This document shows positions 9,263-18,220 of a stretch of DNA of 64,000 nt, in pieces. Origin of the DNA: Bdellovibrionales bacterium. GTDB lineage: Bacteria; Bdellovibrionota; UBA1018; CAIMNF01. Where the stretch lies: contig JAFEAO010000003.1 of assembly GCA_018266375.1 (NCBI GenBank), forward strand, positions 127,578-191,577, in the 5' to 3' direction. The position numbers and the translations under genes were made by a program. Numbering within the stretch: position 1 is the first letter of the stretch; each line of letters opens with the position of its first letter. Under the pieces are notes generated by a model. It worked only from the letters and a program-made list of their open reading frames with translations. It searched no databases and was not told the origin of the DNA.

Positions 9263-9291
9263 GTTTTTAGGTGTGCCGGTTGGATGGAAGA

Positions 9292-9579
9292 TTAGAGATT
9301 GTTGCACACTGCGGTTTGCTGAATATATTCCAGACAAGACCGTCTAGAATCCGAGCCATCCTTAGTAGCATTACGACTAAAGCGATAAAGTTCTCGAATA
9401 TATTCTGGATGTTTACCGGTTTTATCGAACGTATACAGCTGCGCTATTGCAAAATACGTGGGAGCTTCTCCCCCGGTACTGCTCTGATCGCAAATGCAGT
9501 AAGTTTTGGTATCACATTGATCAGTAGCAAATGCGCTAACGGATAAAAACAGAGCCGAAATTATTCCAAAAATTTTCAT
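9292..9579 (-). CDS. Small exported cysteine-containing protein, unknown
   Basis: I do not recognise the family. The 95-aa product begins with a signal peptide (MKIFGIISALFLSVSAFA) and leaves a mature protein of about 77 aa with five cysteines (two in CDTKTYCICD). The ATG at 9579 is preferred because GGAAG lies 6 bases upstream; the longer frame would need a TTG at 9591. It follows a second small exported protein with a 26-base gap, so the two may be co-transcribed. Location is likely periplasmic or extracellular. Confidence 0.65.
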   Translation of the reverse strand: MKIFGIISALFLSVSAFATDQCDTKTYCICDQSSTGGEAPTYFAIAQLYTFDKTGKHPEYIRELYRFSRNATKDGSDSRRSCLEYIQQTAVCNNL

Positions 9580-9605
9580 ATATACTTCCAATTCAAAATT
9601 AAAAT

Positions 9606-9869
9606 TTAGTTTCTTGCGTTTAGAATTAAACAGGCTTTCATCGAACTGCCGCCGCCGTAAGCCTGAGTCGTCAGAGCTACTGAGAATTTTCCCGAGTAGG
9701 CTGCCGAAATAGCTTTAATCGCATCTTCAACTTCGCGACCTTCGATAGAGCATGTCGCGAAGGATCCGGACTTCGTTAAAATTGCAGCTGCATCTTTTCC
9801 GATGTCTTCTGCGAGGGCAGAAAACGAAGTCATCACCGCAAAAGTTAAAACTAGATTTTTCATTTCCAT
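9606..9869 (-). CDS. Small exported protein, unknown
   Basis: Unrecognised 87-aa protein. Residues 1-20 form a signal peptide ending SALA. The mature part has two cysteines (in FATCSIEG and MKACLIL) that could form one disulfide, and a glycine/serine turn near the end. GGAG lies four bases before the first ATG and ten before an in-frame ATG two codons later. It lies between a barrel gene upstream and another small exported protein downstream on the same strand. Confidence 0.65.
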   Translation of the reverse strand: MEMKNLVLTFAVMTSFSALAEDIGKDAAAILTKSGSFATCSIEGREVEDAIKAISAAYSGKFSVALTTQAYGGGSSMKACLILNARN

Positions 9870-9945
9870 TTTCTCCGTTCAATAATCCAATGATTCCAAC
9901 CCTGCTTTTGCACTAAAAACCTTGGCTTAAGCGCACATACTCGGT

Positions 9946-10605
9946 TTACAGGTAAATTCCCAAACCGAAGCCAGCGCACCAGCCTTGGTTGTGGATTTGT
10001 GCGCCGTTGGCAGAGATATCCGTCGCACCCCAGTCGTAGGTTACGCCGACGAGGAGCGAGTAGGTTGAGTCCATCGGGAATTCAACGCCAGTGGCGCCAC
10101 GCATGCCGAGGTCCAAGGTTTTCAAGTTAGAAGAGTTGATTCCAGAGGTCGCCAATTTCAATCCGAAGTAAGGACCGACGCCCACGTTCCAGCGAACCGC
10201 GTTCACATGGCCGATGTTGGCTTGCAAAAGAGCCGGGAGAACCAAGTAATCAATCGTGGCGTGATTGCCTGCCGCCTCAGCACCTCGTTGAACGAAGCTC
10301 AAACCGGTGTTGAGAGTGCTTGTGGTATCGCCGATCGGGAGATTTACGGTCACGCTGCCCGATGCGCCTGCGGCTTTATTTGTTGAATCCGAGCTATTTT
10401 GAGACGCGATCGCGTTGGTGTTGAAACCGCCGCGGATTTCGATCGCGATACGATCGTCGCTGATGTTTTCGTCCAGTTCAGAGTCCTGATCGTTTGCAGG
10501 TGTATTGGTTTGCACGTCCATCGAAGAGATATTGATAGTCTCCGTCTGGGCGTGAGCGGATACCGAAATCAAAGAGAGGATCGAGAGTAAAAAAAGTTTG
10601 TTCAT
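9946..10605 (-). CDS. Outer-membrane beta-barrel protein (paralogue of the next gene)
   Basis: Predicted small outer-membrane barrel of 219 aa. A signal peptide (ending SAHA) is followed by a Ser/Thr/Asp-rich stretch and then repeated amphipathic strands such as TGLSFVQRG, YLVLPALL, GVGPYFGLKL and LLVGVTYDWG. These same strands recur in the 234-aa protein at 10736-11440, so the two are tandem paralogues. The OmpA-like/PorT-like outer-membrane barrel fold fits best. Function unknown; a terminator separates the two genes. Confidence 0.75.
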   Translation of the reverse strand: MNKLFLLSILSLISVSAHAQTETINISSMDVQTNTPANDQDSELDENISDDRIAIEIRGGFNTNAIASQNSSDSTNKAAGASGSVTVNLPIGDTTSTLNTGLSFVQRGAEAAGNHATIDYLVLPALLQANIGHVNAVRWNVGVGPYFGLKLATSGINSSNLKTLDLGMRGATGVEFPMDSTYSLLVGVTYDWGATDISANGAQIHNQGWCAGFGLGIYL

Positions 10606-10671
10606 GGAGGGAGTTATAACATTTCACGACCGAATGCGTCAATTGCTTTGCGAGTGTAAACGATATCGGTT

Positions 10672-10713
10672 TAGAAAAACGCCCGGGAAGCTGGAAACCG
10701 CCCGGGCGTTTAA
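10672..10713 (-). terminator. Rho-independent terminator after the second barrel gene
   Basis: AACGCCCGGG (10678-10687) and CCCGGGCGTT (10701-10710) form a perfect 10-bp stem with a 13-base loop. On the minus strand it is followed by a T-rich run (complement of 10672-10679). It ends transcription of the gene at 10736-11440. Confidence 0.85.
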
Positions 10714-10735
10714 ATTTCGAGTTGCCGAACGAGAA

Positions 10736-11440
10736 CTAGATTCTCAGACCGACGCCGACGTTTGCGAGCAATGCGCGAGTTTTAGTAGAAGTCTCGAACG
10801 CTGCTGGAACGTTCGCTTGTGTGTTCACGACGTTTTTGAGGCCGAGGTCGTAGTCCGCGCCCACGAGGAACGAGAGACTGGAAGACATCGGGAATTCCGC
10901 ATTGATGCCAGCGCGAACGCCGAAATCGAGTGCGGAGACGGCATCGCTGTTGGTTTCAAGGCTGATGGATTGACCGTTAGCGGATTGAGAAGCGCTCAAG
11001 CCCATTTTAAGGCCGGCGTAAGGACCGGCGGCAACGCTGAATCGCGCTGATTTTTCGCCGAAGTTCAATTTCGCCATCGCTGGGATCACGAGGTAGCTTA
11101 CTTTAACAGTTTGATCTACGCCTTGGGCAACAGCGGTCGAGTAACCCTTTTGAACGAAGTTCAAGCCGGTGTTGATGGAGAACATGGTGTTGATCGGAAG
11201 GTCGATGTACGCGCCGACGTTGAGGCCGGTTGCGTTGCCAGTGTCATCGGCTTGCGCGCCTTGTGGAACCGACTGACTGATGTTGGTGAAACCAAGACCC
11301 GCTTTGATTTGAATGCTTGGGCTGGTTGCGCTGAATGCGTGTGGTGCCGACTCGCTTGAAGTTGAAGAGCCCGCTTGATTGCGTGCTGCTTGCGCGTTCA
11401 TTGCGATCGCCATTACGAAAATAGAAAGAATAAGTTTCAT
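10736..11440 (-). CDS. Outer-membrane beta-barrel protein
   Basis: Predicted outer-membrane barrel of 234 aa with a signal peptide ending NAQA. Strands NTGLNFVQKGYS, VSYLVIPAMAKLNFG, FSVAAGPYAGLKMG and LSFLVGADYDLGL mirror those of the neighbouring paralogue. Glycine-rich turns and alternating hydrophobic residues support a barrel of about eight strands. Short Ser/Ala-rich N-terminal linker. No enzymatic or porin signature is visible. The start is the ATG at 11440; it has its own upstream region and a strong terminator. Confidence 0.77.
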   Translation of the reverse strand: MKLILSIFVMAIAMNAQAARNQAGSSTSSESAPHAFSATSPSIQIKAGLGFTNISQSVPQGAQADDTGNATGLNVGAYIDLPINTMFSINTGLNFVQKGYSTAVAQGVDQTVKVSYLVIPAMAKLNFGEKSARFSVAAGPYAGLKMGLSASQSANGQSISLETNSDAVSALDFGVRAGINAEFPMSSSLSFLVGADYDLGLKNVVNTQANVPAAFETSTKTRALLANVGVGLRI

Positions 11441-11594
11441 CTAGGAATCCCCTTTTGATTTGGTTTGCATTGTCGATAGCACGTGCGCGTTAACCGGGTC
11501 AATGCATGGCGCAGAGCGCATTACAAAGAAACTGGGGAATGGTTCCTAGAATTGAGATTAGATTTTGATTCCGACGCCGCCTTTGGAGGAGAGT

Positions 11595-12764
11595 TTACTG
11601 AGCAAGCTTCTCGTGAAATTTTGTGGTGAGCTTGAACAAAGTTTCAAACTTCGTATACGGAAGCGTCGAAGACTGATCAAAAATGTCGTGATAAGCGGCA
11701 ATTCCGCCCATCGTATAGATGAAAAACGCAGGTACTCCGGCTCGCGTAAAGAAGTAATGGTCGCTATTTGCGGCCTCACCGCGCGATCCCACTTGCGCCA
11801 GTGCCTCGGACGCAGGGAGAGCCGCATTTGTGGCCTTTAAGATGTCAAATTCAGTCGGAAATACGGTTGCGTTCACAGCCGTGATTCCGGTGTCACCGGT
11901 GCCGACCATATCAAAGTTAATCAAAAAGCGGATCTTCTTGAGATCGATGAGGGGGTGCTCGACAAAATATTTTGAACCGATGAGCCCGGCTTCTTCGCCC
12001 GCGAAAAACAAAAACACGATGCTCATTTTCTGTGGATGAGCTTGGTAGTATTTCGCCAAATTCAGGAGGAAGGCGACGCCGCTTGCGTTGTCGTTAGCGC
12101 CTGGAAAGTAAGCGTAATCGCCTAAGCCTCCCAGGTGGTCATAGTGCGCCGACACGACGAGATACTTATCCGGATTCTCAGTACCCGGAATAATCGCGGC
12201 GAGGTTTTTAGCTTTAAAGTGATCGTTGATTATGTTCTCGATATTGACTTCGATCGTTTCAGGCTTCGCGGTGATGCGAGCTTGATTGAGTTGAATCATC
12301 GTCGTTGGTTTGACTTCCGCGCGCCCCGCCGCATCGAAAGTGAGCTTTTTAACTTTGGTCACATAGATGTAACCATCGGCACTCTGATAGGCGCCGCTTG
12401 CTTGCGGAATCAACGTCGATGTCGCTTTACGGCCCGAGCTGTCGGCGGTTACCAGATAGTCAAGGCCCGGAACGAGAGGCGTGCCGTTGAGTTTGACTTC
12501 GACTTTGCCGGGGAAGGTATTGATCGAATATTCGAAATTTTGAAAGTAATTGGTTCCACGGAGAGGTTTGACACCCAAAATTTTGAGTTCGTTTGCGATG
12601 TAATCGGCGGCGTGTCCCATGCCGTTGTGAAGGTAACCGCGACCCCAGTACTCAGGTGAAGTCAAAGTATCAACCACTTTTTTCGCATAAGGTAGGTCTT
12701 GCGCGAAGGTGGGAAGAGCGACAAAAAACAGGGACCAGGCAGCGATCAGAGCAGGGACTCTCAT
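11595..12764 (-). CDS. Secreted M28-family zinc aminopeptidase
   Basis: Exported metallo-aminopeptidase of about 389 aa. From the ATG at 12764 the co-catalytic zinc ligands are H207 (SAHYDHLGG), D225 (GANDNASG), E257/E258 (FAGEEAGLIG), D285 (NFDMVG) and H336 (SDHYFF), all intact. A signal peptide ending TFA starts the protein. The longer frame to 12800 needs a TTG and spoils the signal peptide, so the ATG is preferred. It releases N-terminal residues from peptides outside the cytoplasm, fitting a protein-degrading lifestyle. Confidence 0.9.
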   Translation of the reverse strand: MRVPALIAAWSLFFVALPTFAQDLPYAKKVVDTLTSPEYWGRGYLHNGMGHAADYIANELKILGVKPLRGTNYFQNFEYSINTFPGKVEVKLNGTPLVPGLDYLVTADSSGRKATSTLIPQASGAYQSADGYIYVTKVKKLTFDAAGRAEVKPTTMIQLNQARITAKPETIEVNIENIINDHFKAKNLAAIIPGTENPDKYLVVSAHYDHLGGLGDYAYFPGANDNASGVAFLLNLAKYYQAHPQKMSIVFLFFAGEEAGLIGSKYFVEHPLIDLKKIRFLINFDMVGTGDTGITAVNATVFPTEFDILKATNAALPASEALAQVGSRGEAANSDHYFFTRAGVPAFFIYTMGGIAAYHDIFDQSSTLPYTKFETLFKLTTKFHEKLAQ

Positions 12765-13070
12765 GCCCCAAGGTGTACCACAGGCCGTGAGAATGACCAA
12801 CTAAACCCGTTAATTAATTAAATTAATTAAATTTAATAATTTAAATCGGATTTTATGCGTGCCTGAGTTTGGAGTTGTTGCTTTTTAGGCGGTCAGGCAA
12901 AAGATCCTGGGCAGCGCGAGTGTTTTCATACATAAATTTTATATATGCAGTGACGCCATGGGTTAAAACTAAGAAGCTCTGAGGCTTAAAATCCGTTGCG
13001 TCACTTCACATTGCGCGGATTTTCCAATACAATTTAATCAACTGCTTTTATTGACCTAGGAGGGGTTACC
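12765..13070. other. AT-rich divergent region between M28 peptidase and ftsK
   Basis: Gene-free. 12810-12845 is a low-complexity run of TTAATTAA-type repeats. An inverted pair AAAATCCG (12988-12995) / CGGATTTT (13016-13023) could fold in the ftsK leader as an attenuator-like hairpin or serve as an operator. A strong Shine-Dalgarno (AGGAGG) for ftsK is at its right edge. Confidence 0.4.
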
Positions 13071-15761
13071 GTGGGTAAATCTACGTCGTCTAAAAAAGGA
13101 TTGAGCCTCGAGCTCAGCACCATCATCGTCACCGCTTTCGCCGCTTTCCTCTGGATTTCAGTGCTGAGTTATCACACTCAAGACCCGTCGTTTTTTACTC
13201 AATCGACGGAACGCGCTTTGAATGCCTGCGGACCGCTCGGCGCCTATCTTTCGAGCGTGTTTTTGCAGTTTTTCGGACTCGCGACATTCCTGATTCCAGT
13301 CGGGTTTTTATTCGTTGCAGCACAAATCCACACTAAAGAAGGAATCGGCAAAGCACTCTCCTCGCTCGCCGGAATTTCAGTGAGTGTCATGGCATTGACG
13401 ATTTTTTTGTCGGTGCAATGGAAGACCTGGCACTGGTCACAAAGCGAGTTCCTCACCGGTGGGATGTTCGGCGCGTGGTTGTCGGCTCCGCTCGAGCAAT
13501 ACATGAACCGTCTCGGTGCTTCGATCGTGAGCCTCGCGCTTTTTTTGGCGGCGCTTGTGGTCTCGACTCCGATCGGTGTCGCGCACTTTCTCTCAAAATT
13601 CATTCATTCAACGAGTATCATCTTGTTCCGCTTGAGCCGCTTGGTCGCGACTTACGTTGCGTATTACTCGGCGGTGGCGTTGAACAAGCTCGCGCAGTTT
13701 ATCGGCATTCAAGCACGTAAGAGTTTCGAGCAGATTCGCGATCGGGCCGAAGCACTTCGCTTAGCGCGCACCGAAGCGACGGCGGCGCTTCCGGCTCCGG
13801 CCGAAAAGCAGAAGAAATCGAAGGTCAAGCCTTCAGGCGAGACCGAAGCCGCGATGATTATTTCTGCCGGCGCGATCGATTCGGATGAAGCGATGGCCGC
13901 GGCGGACCTGGATATTCCGGAGAGCCATGAGCCCGAAGAGAAACCTAAAAAATCTCGGGCGAAGAAAACTCCGTTGATCGAACTCGCGACCAGTGCGGAC
14001 TCGGAAGACGCGCTCGCCGACACGGCGGCAGCGTCGTTTGACGGCGACGGCGATTTTGATATCGACGAGTCGGGAGCAGTGATCGGGACTGCGGGCGAAA
14101 CCGAGACAAGTATCATCTCGGCGTCGGATTTGCGTAAGCAAGTCGACATGTTTGACGAAGGGCCTTACATCGAGAAGACGGGCAGCATCACGATCGATCA
14201 GACCAAACCGAAATTTAAATTCGATAAGAAGCGCGGGAAGTGGAAACTTCCGATTCTCGATTTCTTGCGCAAAGTTCAGGTCGTCGAGACCGCAATCGAC
14301 AAAGAGCGTTTGAAAGAACGTGCGCGCATCTTGACCGACAAGCTCGCCGAGTTCGGCATCGATGGAGAAGTGACCGCGATGCGCGTCGGTCCGGTGATCA
14401 CACTCTACGAATTCAAGCCGGGTCCGGGCATCAAGGTTTCAAGGATCGCAGGCCTCGTCGAGGATCTCTCGATGGCGCTCTCGTCGAGATCGGTTCGTAT
14501 TCTCGCGCCACTTCCAGGTAAGGCCGTGGTCGGGATCGAGATTCCATCCGAGAACCGCGAGCAAGTGCTCTTGCGTGAGTTCCTTCAGACGGGCGAGTTC
14601 CAGAATCCTAAGTATCAAATTCCGGTGATCATGGGCAAAGACATCGCCGGCCAAGCTATCATAGCGGACTTAGCGCGCATGCCACACTTGCTGGTAAGCG
14701 GGCAAACCGGCTCGGGTAAATCAGTGTTCGTAAACGGACTCCTCGGATCATTGCTCTATCGCTTTACTCCGGATGAGTTGCGTTTGATCCTCGTCGATCC
14801 GAAGTTCATCGAGTTTAGCTTTTACCACGACATCCCGCACTTGCTTCTTCCGGTCGTCGACGATCCGAAGAACGCATCGAGCGCTTTGAAATGGGCGACT
14901 CGCGAGATGGAACGCCGTTACCGCATCCTTGAGGCGGCAGGCGTACGGAATCTTCAAAGTTACAACGACAAAGTTGATTCGATCGGCGCCGAGGCGATGG
15001 CGGATATTCTCCAGGCCGAAGCGCAATCTCAGGAAGAATCCGGAATGCTCATGACCGGTGGGGACTGGATCGAAGCGTTCGAGAAAGACGAATCATCGGC
15101 GCCGGTGATCGGTAAGCTCCCTTACATCGTGATCGTGATTGACGAGTTGGCCGATCTCATGATGACCGTTAAAAAAGACGTCGAAGGGTCGGTTGCGCGG
15201 ATCGCGCAGAAAGCGCGCGCTGCCGGCGTCCACTTGGTGATCGCGACTCAGCGGCCATCAACCGACGTCATCACCGGTCTTATCAAAGCGAACATGCCGA
15301 CTCGCGTATCGTTCTCGCTCTCGTCGCAAATCGACTCGCGTACGATCCTCGATCGTCCGGGTGCCGAGCGCTTGCTTGGTCAGGGGGATATGCTCTTCAT
15401 TCCTCCGGGCTCAAGTGATCCGATCCGTTTGCAGGGCGCGTTCTTCGATGACGGCGAGCTCAACAAGATTACCGATTTCCTGCGCGATCAAGGCAAGCCA
15501 AGCTATCGCAATGAGATTCTGATCGATCCGGAAGAAGCGGCAGCTGCGGCGGCCGATGAATCGGGCGAATCGAATCAGGATCCGCTCTTCGAAGAAGCGC
15601 TTTATATCGTGCGCAACTCGAAGTCAGCTTCGGCGTCGTTCCTGCAGCGTCGCTTGCAGATCGGCTATAACCGCGCCGCCCGCATCATCGAAATGATGGA
15701 AGAGCGGGGCATCGTCGGTCCTGCCGACGGCGCTCGCCCTCGCGAAATCTTGATGCCTTAG
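13071..15761 (+). CDS. ftsK: DNA translocase FtsK
   Basis: Septal DNA pump that clears and orients chromosomes at division. The 896-aa protein has about four to five membrane segments in residues 1-190, an Ala/Glu/Asp-rich linker (about 225-370), an alpha/beta motor with Walker A GQTGSGKS near 543-550, Walker B in VIVIDELADLMM, and a C-terminal winged-helix gamma domain (about 830-896) that reads polar motifs. It starts at GTG with AGGAGG six to seven bases upstream. The linker is short compared with E. coli FtsK. Monocistronic, convergent with the DUF2334 gene 24 bases away. Confidence 0.95.
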   Translation: MGKSTSSKKGLSLELSTIIVTAFAAFLWISVLSYHTQDPSFFTQSTERALNACGPLGAYLSSVFLQFFGLATFLIPVGFLFVAAQIHTKEGIGKALSSLAGISVSVMALTIFLSVQWKTWHWSQSEFLTGGMFGAWLSAPLEQYMNRLGASIVSLALFLAALVVSTPIGVAHFLSKFIHSTSIILFRLSRLVATYVAYYSAVALNKLAQFIGIQARKSFEQIRDRAEALRLARTEATAALPAPAEKQKKSKVKPSGETEAAMIISAGAIDSDEAMAAADLDIPESHEPEEKPKKSRAKKTPLIELATSADSEDALADTAAASFDGDGDFDIDESGAVIGTAGETETSIISASDLRKQVDMFDEGPYIEKTGSITIDQTKPKFKFDKKRGKWKLPILDFLRKVQVVETAIDKERLKERARILTDKLAEFGIDGEVTAMRVGPVITLYEFKPGPGIKVSRIAGLVEDLSMALSSRSVRILAPLPGKAVVGIEIPSENREQVLLREFLQTGEFQNPKYQIPVIMGKDIAGQAIIADLARMPHLLVSGQTGSGKSVFVNGLLGSLLYRFTPDELRLILVDPKFIEFSFYHDIPHLLLPVVDDPKNASSALKWATREMERRYRILEAAGVRNLQSYNDKVDSIGAEAMADILQAEAQSQEESGMLMTGGDWIEAFEKDESSAPVIGKLPYIVIVIDELADLMMTVKKDVEGSVARIAQKARAAGVHLVIATQRPSTDVITGLIKANMPTRVSFSLSSQIDSRTILDRPGAERLLGQGDMLFIPPGSSDPIRLQGAFFDDGELNKITDFLRDQGKPSYRNEILIDPEEAAAAAADESGESNQDPLFEEALYIVRNSKSASASFLQRRLQIGYNRAARIIEMMEERGIVGPADGARPREILMP

Positions 15762-15785
15762 TTTCAATACTAGGGAGAACGAAGG

Positions 15786-17465
15786 CTAGTGAGCGGATTG
15801 AACGAGGTCGGGTGCCGCCACAAATCGGTAGCCTAAGCTGCGGATTCCATTGATCAACGATTTGAAATCGCCCATGGCTTGCGGAAGGTTCAAATCCTCT
15901 TCGACCCAAAACGGATGGAAAAAGAACGAAGCGAAGCCGTCGCGTACCACCAACGCATATTCCGCATTCGCTGCCAGGGTTTGCCAGGTTACCGGTGGCG
16001 GGTTGTTCGGGTTGTGATCGATGTCGTAAGTGATGTTACCGAGGTTTTCTGGAATGATGAATTGTCCGTAATAATCTTGATTAATGACATAAGGAAAAAA
16101 CAACGGAGCGGAGATGTCGCTTTGTAGGCTGCTAGTGTCGAGTGCGGTCGGTTTATCCGAAGTAAAGTAGGTGACCCGTTGATAGGTGACGAGTCCTCGT
16201 TTTCCGAAAGCGCGATAGTCGACGGCCGAAGCCGAGTAGTGGGGCGGCTCCCAAGCGAACGGGCTAAAGCCCAGATCGGTGAACTCGGCGTTTGCGGCAT
16301 CCACGCGTCCGAGAGCGTACTCTTCGGAATCTTCGGCTACCGGTGAGTTGATACGGGTGTCCCAAAATTCGAAGTCATCGCCGCTGACTCCCGAATCCGG
16401 ATTTTTAACGTTGTTATATTGGTGGGTGTAGCCGTGAGTGACGATCGAACCGCCGTGCGCGATGGCATAGGTCAGCGAGCGCTGCAGGTTGTTTGATTGT
16501 CTCAGGTGCACTTCGAGCGATTTGCCGTTGTTATAAACTCCGAGCGGATCGCGGTAAAACGGAATCGTCGCAAGCGAGAACGGCACATGCTCGGTATACA
16601 AGTAGTCCGACAGTTTTTTAATCGCGGCAAAAGCCACCGTGTGATTGACGTCCTCGAGCCTGACGAGCGCGCGATGGTCTTCGGCGTGATGGACATCGAG
16701 CATGTCGTGGAGGAGGTCGCAAAACGCGAGGTAACGATCTTGCGGGCTGATGTACGAGAAAGGAATATCGGCGACGTACCAAAAGTTTTGCGATTTGAGA
16801 ATGTAAGGAACGGTTTCTTGTGTCCGGCTGTTTTTGATTTGTGCGAAAGCGCTGGCTTTGCTCGGGTCATCGATCTTGAGTACACCGATATCCGGATCGG
16901 CGTTCGCGGCGTGGCGGGTTTGATCGTATTGGTAGTACTTGATCATTGATTTGTTTTTATAGAGGACCGTATCGAAAAAGCCCGGGCGGGTGTTGGTGTC
17001 GGACGGAGCGGAGTCAAAACCGCGGAGCGAATCGAAATGGACGCCGAATTGGCGCGAAAATTTTTCGTGGCGACTCAGCTGCCAGATGTTGTATTTCATC
17101 CAGACGACTTTTTTGTCGGTATCGAGAACGTCGTTCATGAAAGCTTCGGGAACCGGATTGTCGAAGAAAGAGCCAAGGTAGAAAGTGGCCGAGTATTTGT
17201 CGACGGTTTTTTCGGCGTAGACTTCGACCGGCAGGATATCGACTTTCGCGTTGAAGTGTCCGAGCAAACTTTTGAGCAGGATCGCGTTGATCAGGCCCCA
17301 TTTACCGTAGATGTCGTTGCCGTGAGCGTCATAAGCGATCAGGACTTTTGACGTGGCATCACCTTTGTTGACGGTCGAAGAGCTTTGAATTGTGTTTATG
17401 ACCGGCTTTCCGCATCCGTAAAGAACGAACGCGAGAACCGCCACGATCTTATAAGTTTTTATCAT
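15786..17465 (-). CDS. DUF2334 polysaccharide deacetylase-like lipoprotein
   Basis: Predicted cell-envelope lipoprotein of 559 aa with lipobox LYGC at about residues 15-18. The N-terminal half (40-230) is an unassigned alpha/beta domain. The second half matches the DUF2334 branch of the polysaccharide-deacetylase (NodB) fold: VRLEDVNHT for the first strand with its Asp, THGYTHQYNN for the His motif, and a WEPPHY segment. This suggests removal of acetyl groups from a glycan. It overlaps the barrel gene by TGATG and belongs to the NfrB-like cluster, so its substrate is probably that polymer. Catalysis is not proven from sequence. Confidence 0.75.
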   Translation of the reverse strand: MIKTYKIVAVLAFVLYGCGKPVINTIQSSSTVNKGDATSKVLIAYDAHGNDIYGKWGLINAILLKSLLGHFNAKVDILPVEVYAEKTVDKYSATFYLGSFFDNPVPEAFMNDVLDTDKKVVWMKYNIWQLSRHEKFSRQFGVHFDSLRGFDSAPSDTNTRPGFFDTVLYKNKSMIKYYQYDQTRHAANADPDIGVLKIDDPSKASAFAQIKNSRTQETVPYILKSQNFWYVADIPFSYISPQDRYLAFCDLLHDMLDVHHAEDHRALVRLEDVNHTVAFAAIKKLSDYLYTEHVPFSLATIPFYRDPLGVYNNGKSLEVHLRQSNNLQRSLTYAIAHGGSIVTHGYTHQYNNVKNPDSGVSGDDFEFWDTRINSPVAEDSEEYALGRVDAANAEFTDLGFSPFAWEPPHYSASAVDYRAFGKRGLVTYQRVTYFTSDKPTALDTSSLQSDISAPLFFPYVINQDYYGQFIIPENLGNITYDIDHNPNNPPPVTWQTLAANAEYALVVRDGFASFFFHPFWVEEDLNLPQAMGDFKSLINGIRSLGYRFVAAPDLVQSAH

Positions 17466-18220
17466 CAGAAGATTTCCGCGTAAATTACGGCCAGAAGCCG
17501 GAACTCGTTGTAAGAGGCGGTGTTCTGACCGATGTATTTACCCACCACGTATTCGGGTGTGATTGAGAAAACGATACTCTGTTTACGCGCTTGAAATCGT
17601 ACGCCCCCACGTACGTCGACAAACCGGTTATAAAAAATTTCGTTCGTATCAAAGCCGATCACACCCATGGCGATCGGGTATGCGCCCAAAGCGTAACTCC
17701 CGCTTCGCCCTTCGAAGCGCTTGTACATCACGCGGAACTGATCGCTCATGATCATGTTTTCGTAACGATGGATGTAAAAGGCTTCGCCGTAATTTTCAAA
17801 ACCGAAGTCGCTCGATCCCAAGCTCCCTTCATGCCAAGAAAGCAGTCCCGCCTCGAAAACGGGGCCTTCTTTTTGGCTCGAAGGATTGAGTAAGTTGAAG
17901 CTTGAACCGATTTGACCGCGCAAACGGAATCCTCGAGAGAACGGAAGGACGTAGTCCGCGCCGACACCGGCAAAAATAAAGTTATCGTTGTAGACCTGCC
18001 CGAGTGGGCTGCTGTCACTGCGGGTGTCGTGCGAGCCGCGAACCGCGCCGTAGATTTCGAGATCGTTAAACTTTTCGCCGACGCGAAGGTGCCCGAAGCC
18101 GACGTAGTTATCGCTGCGGCCCAGGTAGTTTCCTTCAAAGTAAAAATCTCCGAACCATCCGGCCTGAGCCGATGGCGTGAGAGACAGGAGAATCAAACCG
18201 AGAAGAAACGAAGACTTCAT
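17465..18220 (-). CDS. Outer-membrane barrel of the polysaccharide cluster
   Basis: Protein of 251 aa with a signal peptide ending AQA and many amphipathic, aromatic-flanked strands; it ends in phenylalanine (YAEIF), the classic outer-membrane protein terminus. The start at 18220 overlaps the glycosyltransferase stop as ATGA, strong evidence for coupled translation. In E. coli the NfrB glycosyltransferase works with the outer-membrane protein NfrA; this barrel is a natural candidate for the matching exporter, though it lacks the large periplasmic part of NfrA. A longer in-frame reading to 18397 is out of frame with the glycosyltransferase and not supported. Confidence 0.78.
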   Translation of the reverse strand: MKSSFLLGLILLSLTPSAQAGWFGDFYFEGNYLGRSDNYVGFGHLRVGEKFNDLEIYGAVRGSHDTRSDSSPLGQVYNDNFIFAGVGADYVLPFSRGFRLRGQIGSSFNLLNPSSQKEGPVFEAGLLSWHEGSLGSSDFGFENYGEAFYIHRYENMIMSDQFRVMYKRFEGRSGSYALGAYPIAMGVIGFDTNEIFYNRFVDVRGGVRFQARKQSIVFSITPEYVVGKYIGQNTASYNEFRLLAVIYAEIF